Source of the DNA: Microbacterium keratanolyticum
Lineage (GTDB): Bacteria > Actinomycetota > Actinomycetes > Actinomycetales > Microbacteriaceae
Reading direction: 5' to 3'
Assembly (NCBI RefSeq): GCF_016907255.1
Contig: NZ_JAFBBQ010000001.1
Span: 2,418,001-2,482,000 of the forward strand
DNA: 64,000 nucleotides
Positions 60,097 to 64,000 of the stretch are shown one piece after another; the first letter of the stretch is position 1; the number at the start of each line of letters is the position of its first letter. Under the pieces are notes generated by a model. That model did no database searches. It saw only the letters and a program-made list of their open reading frames with translations, and was not told where the DNA came from. The translations under genes and the position numbers were made by a program.

Positions 60097-61260
60097 ATGA
60101 GTACTTCGCGCAATCCTCTTCGTTCTCAGCAATTTCCGGCGATTCTTCTGCTGGTCGCAGCGGGGGTGGGTCTCCTTCTCGCCAACACCCCGGCCCATGA
60201 CGGCATCGCCGGACTCCTCGATGCGCACATCGCGGTCCCCGGCACGATGCTCGACCTGTCGGTCGCGCACTGGGTGTCGGACGGACTGCTCGCGATCTTC
60301 TTCTTCGTCGTCGCACTCGAGCTGCAGTACGAACTCACGCGTGGCGACCTCAACAGCGTGCGCAAGGCTCTGCAGCCGGCGATCGCGGCGGCCGGTGGCA
60401 TCCTGATCCCGGTCGTCGTCTACCTGATGATTGCTGGGGGTGCGGAGACGAGCAGCGGCTGGCCGATCCCGACCGCCACCGACATCGCGTTCGCGCTCGG
60501 CGTGCTCGCGGTGTTCGGGCGCGGGCTGCCCTCGGCGGTGCGCGTGTTCCTGCTGGCGCTCGCGATCCTCGACGACATCGTCGGCATCATCTTCATCGCG
60601 GTCCTGTTCGCGAAGGACCTCGACTTCGTGATGTTCCTCCTCGGCGTGGTCGCCGTGGCGGTCTTTGCCGTGCTGAGCCGGATGCTCCGGGGCGGCGCCC
60701 GCATTCCGGTGGCCATCGCGATGGTGCTGGTCGGTCTCGTGGCCTGGGGTCTCGTGGCCTCGTCGGGCGTCCATGCGACGATCGCAGGTGTCATGCTCGG
60801 CCTCGTCATGGCGCCGAAACCCGCAGACCAGACACGGCACGTCCTCGAGCCGTGGGTCAACGGGATCGTGCTGCCGATCTTCGCGTTCGTCGCCGCCTTC
60901 GTCGTGATCCCACAGGTGTCGCCGACGGAGCTCTCCCCAGCCTTCTGGGCGATCGTTGTCGCTCTGCCGGTGGGCAAGATCCTGGGTATCGCGCTGTTCG
61001 GCTGGGTCGCGATGCGCATCCGTCCGAAGGGGGCTGCTCCTGCACTGCCCTTCGTGGACATCCTCGCGGCAGGCGCCCTGGGCGGCATCGGCTTCACGGT
61101 GTCGCTGCTGCTGGCGAACCTGGCCTTCGCAGAGGACGCGGTCATCCGCGACCAGGCGATCCTCGGTGTTCTCCTCGGGTCGCTCATCTCGCTGGTGCTC
61201 GCGGCGGTCATCGTGTCGGCCCGTGCTCGCGGCTACCGCAGGGCGATGGCGATCGCATGA
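60097..61260 (+). CDS. nhaA: Na+/H+ antiporter NhaA
   Basis: Exports sodium in exchange for protons. A 387-residue protein with about twelve hydrophobic segments. The essential Asp pair is in LALAILDDIVGIIF, the ATDIAFALGVLA segment of the assembly is intact, and SSGVHATIAGVMLGL matches the family. ATG at 60097 and ATG at 60088 are both open. 60097 is favoured because TACGAT (60084-60089) lies seven bases upstream, overlapping the other start. It overlaps mazG by ATGA. Confidence 0.93.
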   Translation: MSTSRNPLRSQQFPAILLLVAAGVGLLLANTPAHDGIAGLLDAHIAVPGTMLDLSVAHWVSDGLLAIFFFVVALELQYELTRGDLNSVRKALQPAIAAAGGILIPVVVYLMIAGGAETSSGWPIPTATDIAFALGVLAVFGRGLPSAVRVFLLALAILDDIVGIIFIAVLFAKDLDFVMFLLGVVAVAVFAVLSRMLRGGARIPVAIAMVLVGLVAWGLVASSGVHATIAGVMLGLVMAPKPADQTRHVLEPWVNGIVLPIFAFVAAFVVIPQVSPTELSPAFWAIVVALPVGKILGIALFGWVAMRIRPKGAAPALPFVDILAAGALGGIGFTVSLLLANLAFAEDAVIRDQAILGVLLGSLISLVLAAVIVSARARGYRRAMAIA

Positions 61261-61922
61261 GCCCGGACGGACGGCGCGGCACTGAGGAGCGCGTTCCTCT
61301 GCAGGACGCGGCCGAGACGATGCGCGCCGTCCGTGAACGCTGCGTGTGGTCGCAGCGGATCACGCATCGGGATCTCGTGCCCTATCTGATCGAGGAATCC
61401 CACGAGCTCATCGACGCCATCGAGAACGGCGACCGCGTCGAAATGCGCGAGGAGCTCGGTGACCTGCTCTGGCAGGTGCTCTTCCATGCCGCCGTGGCTG
61501 CGGAAGACGAGGACGACCCGTTCACCATCGATGACGTCGCCCGCACTCTGAGCGAGAAGATGGTGAGGCGTCATCCGCACGTGTTCGGCGATGCCGTCGC
61601 CCGCACGCCGGAGGAGGTGCTCGTGCACTGGAATGCGGCAAAGGCCGCGGAGAAGCGCGAGCGCCGGAGTGTTCTCGATGGCATCCCCCGGGGGATGCCC
61701 GCCCTCGCGCGGGCGCAGAAGGTGCTGGGCCGCGTGGCCGGTCCGACGGTCCCGCCCAGTGATTCGCCGCGAGCGGTCGCGTCCGAAGCCGATCTCGGGG
61801 ACGCGCTTCTCGCGCTCGTCGCTCAGGCCCGCGCGCAGGGCTGGGACGCGGAGCGCGCACTGCGTGAGCGCCTCGCGGCTCTCGAAGCCGAGGTTCGCGC
61901 CGCGGAGCCCGCGGGCGACTGA
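61257..61922 (+). CDS. mazG: MazG-family nucleoside triphosphate pyrophosphohydrolase
   Basis: A 221-residue all-alpha NTP pyrophosphatase. The metal site is seen as LIEESHELIDAI and REELGDLLWQVL (E-E-x-x-E and E-x-x-D). The usual C-x-W-D-x-x-Q-T-H opening reads CVWSQRITH, so the Asp and Gln-Thr are altered. A second, shorter MazG repeat follows as MPALARAQKVLGRVAG and beyond. Probably house-cleaning of abnormal nucleotides. Coupled to nhaA by a 4-bp overlap. Confidence 0.85.
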   Translation: MSPDGRRGTEERVPLQDAAETMRAVRERCVWSQRITHRDLVPYLIEESHELIDAIENGDRVEMREELGDLLWQVLFHAAVAAEDEDDPFTIDDVARTLSEKMVRRHPHVFGDAVARTPEEVLVHWNAAKAAEKRERRSVLDGIPRGMPALARAQKVLGRVAGPTVPPSDSPRAVASEADLGDALLALVAQARAQGWDAERALRERLAALEAEVRAAEPAGD

Positions 61923-61961
61923 CGGCGCAGGCCCACGGTGCAGACCTGGGAAGATAGTGCT

Positions 61962-63257
61962 GTGGCTACCGTGAACCCTCCCCGTGGAATGCGCGACATC
62001 CTTCCCGCCGACAAGGCGCGGCGAGAGCGCGTGCTGGCGATCATCCGCGAGCGCTATCGTGCGCACGGATTCGACGAGATCGAGACCCCGGCCCTGGAGG
62101 AGTACTCCCGGCTGCACGCGGGCATCGGCGGCGACAACGAGAAGCTCGCCTTCAACGTCCTGCGCCGCGGCCTGGAAGCGGAGGCGATCCGTGCGGGTGC
62201 CGACGACCCGGCGGCTCTGGCCGATCTGGGTCTGCGCTACGACCTGACGGTGCCCCTCGCGCGCTACTACGCGAGCAACCGCGGGCAACTCCCCGGTGTC
62301 TTCCGAGCTATTCAGATCGGCCCGGTGTGGCGCGCTGAGCGTCCGCAGAAGGGGCGTTACCGCCAGTTCATGCAGTGCGACATCGACATCATGGGCGATG
62401 ACTCCGCACGCGCCGAGGCGGAGCTCATCGCGGCGTCCCTGGATGCGATCGACGCACTCGGACTCGAAGGCGCGACCGTCCGGATCAACGACCGGCGCGC
62501 CCTGGACTGGATGCTCGACACCTTCGGGTTCGCTCCGGACGAGCGCGCAGGAGTCCTCATCACGATCGACAAGCTCGACAAGATCGGTCCGGACGGCGTC
62601 GCGGCGGAGCTGCGTGAACGCGGTGCTGCCGCATCCGCCGTCGATGCCTTCGAAGCGTTCCTGCGACGTCCGCAGACGCTCGAGTACAACCCGTTCGGCG
62701 AGCGTCAGATTCGCAAGGGACTGCCCGAGAACGCGCCGGATGAGATCGTCGCGCACCTCGTCGGGATCGGCGAGGCTGTGGCCGCCTCTCGCGAGCCCGC
62801 GCCGGGAATCGACCCTGTCCCGCTCGTCTTCGATCCGTTCCTCGTGCGCGGCATGGGCTACTACACAGGCACGATCTTCGAGCTCGCGCACCCGTCGGTC
62901 GACTACTCGCTCGGCGGCGGCGGGCGCTACGACGGCATGATCGGTCGTTTCCTCGGCCAGCAGGTGCCGGCGGTCGGCTTCTCGATCGGATTCGAGCGCA
63001 TCGTCGATCTGGTGGCAGAGCAGCAGGACGCCACGGCCAACGCTGTCGTGCTCGTGCACGACGCGGATGTTCCGGTGGTCGAGCTGCTCGCGCACAAGAA
63101 GGCTCTGATCGATGCGGGCGCGCGGGTGCGTCTGGAGCGTCGCACGAAGAATTTCAAGGCTCTTCTTGAGCGTGCGCAGGGCGACGGCTACACGGCTTTC
63201 GCCGCGGTGCGTGCCGGCGATGCCCCGGGAGCGCTCGAGGTTAAGCCGCTGGGCTGA
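61962..63257 (+). CDS. hisS: Histidyl-tRNA synthetase
   Basis: Class II synthetase of 431 residues. Motif 1 spans NPPRGMRDILPADKARR and the following helix, motif 2 is GPVWRAERPQKGRYRQFMQC, the His-specific block LVRGMGYYTGTIFE and motif 3 VGFSIGFERIVDL are complete; the C-terminal anticodon domain follows. The GTG at 61962 was chosen since homologues begin just before NPPRG and GAAGAT lies six bases upstream; a GTG at 61938 would add eight residues. Confidence 0.93.
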   Translation: MATVNPPRGMRDILPADKARRERVLAIIRERYRAHGFDEIETPALEEYSRLHAGIGGDNEKLAFNVLRRGLEAEAIRAGADDPAALADLGLRYDLTVPLARYYASNRGQLPGVFRAIQIGPVWRAERPQKGRYRQFMQCDIDIMGDDSARAEAELIAASLDAIDALGLEGATVRINDRRALDWMLDTFGFAPDERAGVLITIDKLDKIGPDGVAAELRERGAAASAVDAFEAFLRRPQTLEYNPFGERQIRKGLPENAPDEIVAHLVGIGEAVAASREPAPGIDPVPLVFDPFLVRGMGYYTGTIFELAHPSVDYSLGGGGRYDGMIGRFLGQQVPAVGFSIGFERIVDLVAEQQDATANAVVLVHDADVPVVELLAHKKALIDAGARVRLERRTKNFKALLERAQGDGYTAFAAVRAGDAPGALEVKPLG

Positions 63258-63275
63258 CCCCGAGCGCCACGGCGA

Positions 63276-63755
63276 TCACGTGAAGGATGCCGCCCATTCC
63301 TCGACGCGGCGGGCGCTCTCTTCATCGGAGATGTCTTCGATGCGGGTCATGATCGACCACCGCACACCGAACGGGTCGCGAACACTCGCGAAACGGTCGC
63401 CCGAGACGAATGTCGACGGCGCTTCGCGTACCTGCGCACCTGCGGCGACCGCTGCCTCGAACACCCCGTCGACGTCGGGAACGTAGATCCCGATCGAGTA
63501 GCAGTCGTCCTCGCCGGTGGGCGGGGCGACGAGGTGGTACTCGGGGTTGGGTTCGCCGATCTGCATCCCTCCGAACGGGAACACCACATCGGCGTGCACG
63601 ATCATGCCGCCCATCTCGGTCACGCCCTGCACGCTCGCACCGAAGACGTCGCGGTAGAACTCCAGCGCACCGCGCGCGTCGGGGATCGCGAGGAAGGGGG
63701 TGAGGGTGCTGGATCGCAGCGGACGGCCATTGTCTGTGTAGATTCCTGTGGTCAT
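63276..63755 (-). CDS. VOC-superfamily (glyoxalase-like) protein, PhnB type
   Basis: A 159-residue paired beta-alpha-beta-beta-beta protein. It opens STLTPFLAIPDARGALEFYR and holds the phrase SVRDPFGVRWSIMT, both typical of PhnB/YdcI-like VOC proteins. The metal-site pattern is partly degenerate. Function unknown; glyoxalase, antibiotic binding or an uncharacterised role are all possible. TAGCGT lies six bases before the ATG. Confidence 0.82.
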   Translation of the reverse strand: MTTGIYTDNGRPLRSSTLTPFLAIPDARGALEFYRDVFGASVQGVTEMGGMIVHADVVFPFGGMQIGEPNPEYHLVAPPTGEDDCYSIGIYVPDVDGVFEAAVAAGAQVREAPSTFVSGDRFASVRDPFGVRWSIMTRIEDISDEESARRVEEWAASFT

Positions 63756-63761
63756 GGGTCC

Positions 63762-63767
63762 ACGCTA
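63762..63767 (-). promoter_or_regulatory. -10 box TAGCGT, leaderless start for the VOC gene
   Basis: On the minus strand TAGCGT is followed by six bases and the ATG at 63755. Confidence 0.5.
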
Positions 63768-63822
63768 GAAAGGCCCCGCGGCGTCTGCTTGGAAATCTGC
63801 GACATCCTCGGCGCCCACTCTC

Positions 63823-63828
63823 TACCCT
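63823..63828 (+). promoter_or_regulatory. -10 box TACCCT, leaderless start for the last gene
   Basis: TACCCT lies six bases before the ATG at 63835. Confidence 0.5.
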
Positions 63829-63834
63829 GGGGGA

Positions 63835-64000
63835 ATGATCGATCAGGAACGCGGAGTGCTCTACCCCGCGCAGATGCCGCAGCTTCACCGAATCCCTGCG
63901 CCGGAGGCGGCGTCGGAGCTCATCTCCTGGCTGTGGATCCCGGAGTGGGATCTTCCTGAGGGCGTCACCTCGCGGCAGGAGGTCGTCGCCTTTCCTGCGT
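63835..64000 (+). CDS. AraC-type regulator, N-terminal fragment (3' end outside window)
   Basis: The first 55 codons of a gene cut by the window edge. The text LYPAQMPQLHRIPAPE and SWLWIPEWDLPEGVTSRQ is typical of the DUF6597-like N-terminal sensor part of AraC-family regulators. The helix-turn-helix domain would lie outside. Divergent from the VOC gene, which it may control. Identification rests on the short N-terminus only. Confidence 0.6.
   Translation, partial: MIDQERGVLYPAQMPQLHRIPAPEAASELISWLWIPEWDLPEGVTSRQEVVAFPA

Noticed and set aside
63534..63959. Open frame spanning the VOC start region into the window end
   Set aside because: It overlaps the VOC gene antisense and competes with the frame starting at 63835, which has AraC-type sequence and a TACCCT-N6 promoter.

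Overview
The window is chromosomal DNA from a high-GC Gram-positive actinobacterium. Gene content, order and style suggest Microbacteriaceae, most likely Microbacterium or a close relative: metG-tatD-rsmA-ispE-ABC-F, tRNA-Gln/glmU/prs, rplY-pth-mfd-mazG, many GTG starts, many 1-4 bp ATGA/GTGA overlaps, and many starts lying 6 bases after a TANNNT -10 box. This placement is an inference from gene content, not from a database comparison. No phage, insertion sequence, plasmid function, rRNA or CRISPR array was seen.

Layout. 1-7917 is housekeeping: the 3' end of metG, a TatD nuclease, an opposed MFS exporter, rsmA, an aldo/keto reductase, ispE and an ABC-F ATPase. 7930-19743 is an accessory carbohydrate locus. 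A ROK repressor faces an apparent single seven-gene operon: sugar-binding lipoprotein, two ABC permeases, a cytosolic GH20 hexosaminidase, a very large wall-anchored right-handed beta-helix protein with an LAVTG sorting signal, a translationally coupled SurA/PrsA-like lipoprotein, and a cytosolic type I sulfatase. The genes fit capture of an amino-sugar glycan at the wall, import of the product, and desulfation and hydrolysis inside the cell. The coupled beta-helix/foldase pair is the best candidate for an undescribed system.

19879-22579 is a metQNI methionine importer with a strong hairpin between metQ and metN. 22587-26684 holds a pseudouridine synthase and MarR pair, tRNA-Gln(UUG) abutting glmU, and prs. 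26807-29711 is an FMN-binding lipoprotein, ApbE and RnfD/ferredoxin-reductase fusion module, probably a membrane flavin redox chain, next to an opposed two-component system (29705-32006). A repeat-rich intergenic element lies at 32067-32142.

32160-44325 is a sugar-acid catabolic region in four blocks. They are a HUMPS decarboxylase/aldolase, 2-hydroxyacid dehydrogenase and Ldh2-family reductase block; a divergent isomerase and Zn-alcohol dehydrogenase block; a DgoR-like GntR regulator with an SDR; and an operon of sugar ABC importer, gluconokinase, galactonate dehydratase and KDPG/KDPGal aldolase. Two AT-rich elements with related sequence sit in the two divergent control regions. 44371-64000 returns to mostly core genes: FAD oxidase, gnd, rplY, pth, mfd, hydrolase, SDR, LbH protein, gdhA, ppc, nhaA, mazG, hisS, a VOC protein and the start of an AraC-type regulator cut by the window edge. 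Several convergent pairs are separated by strong bidirectional hairpins.
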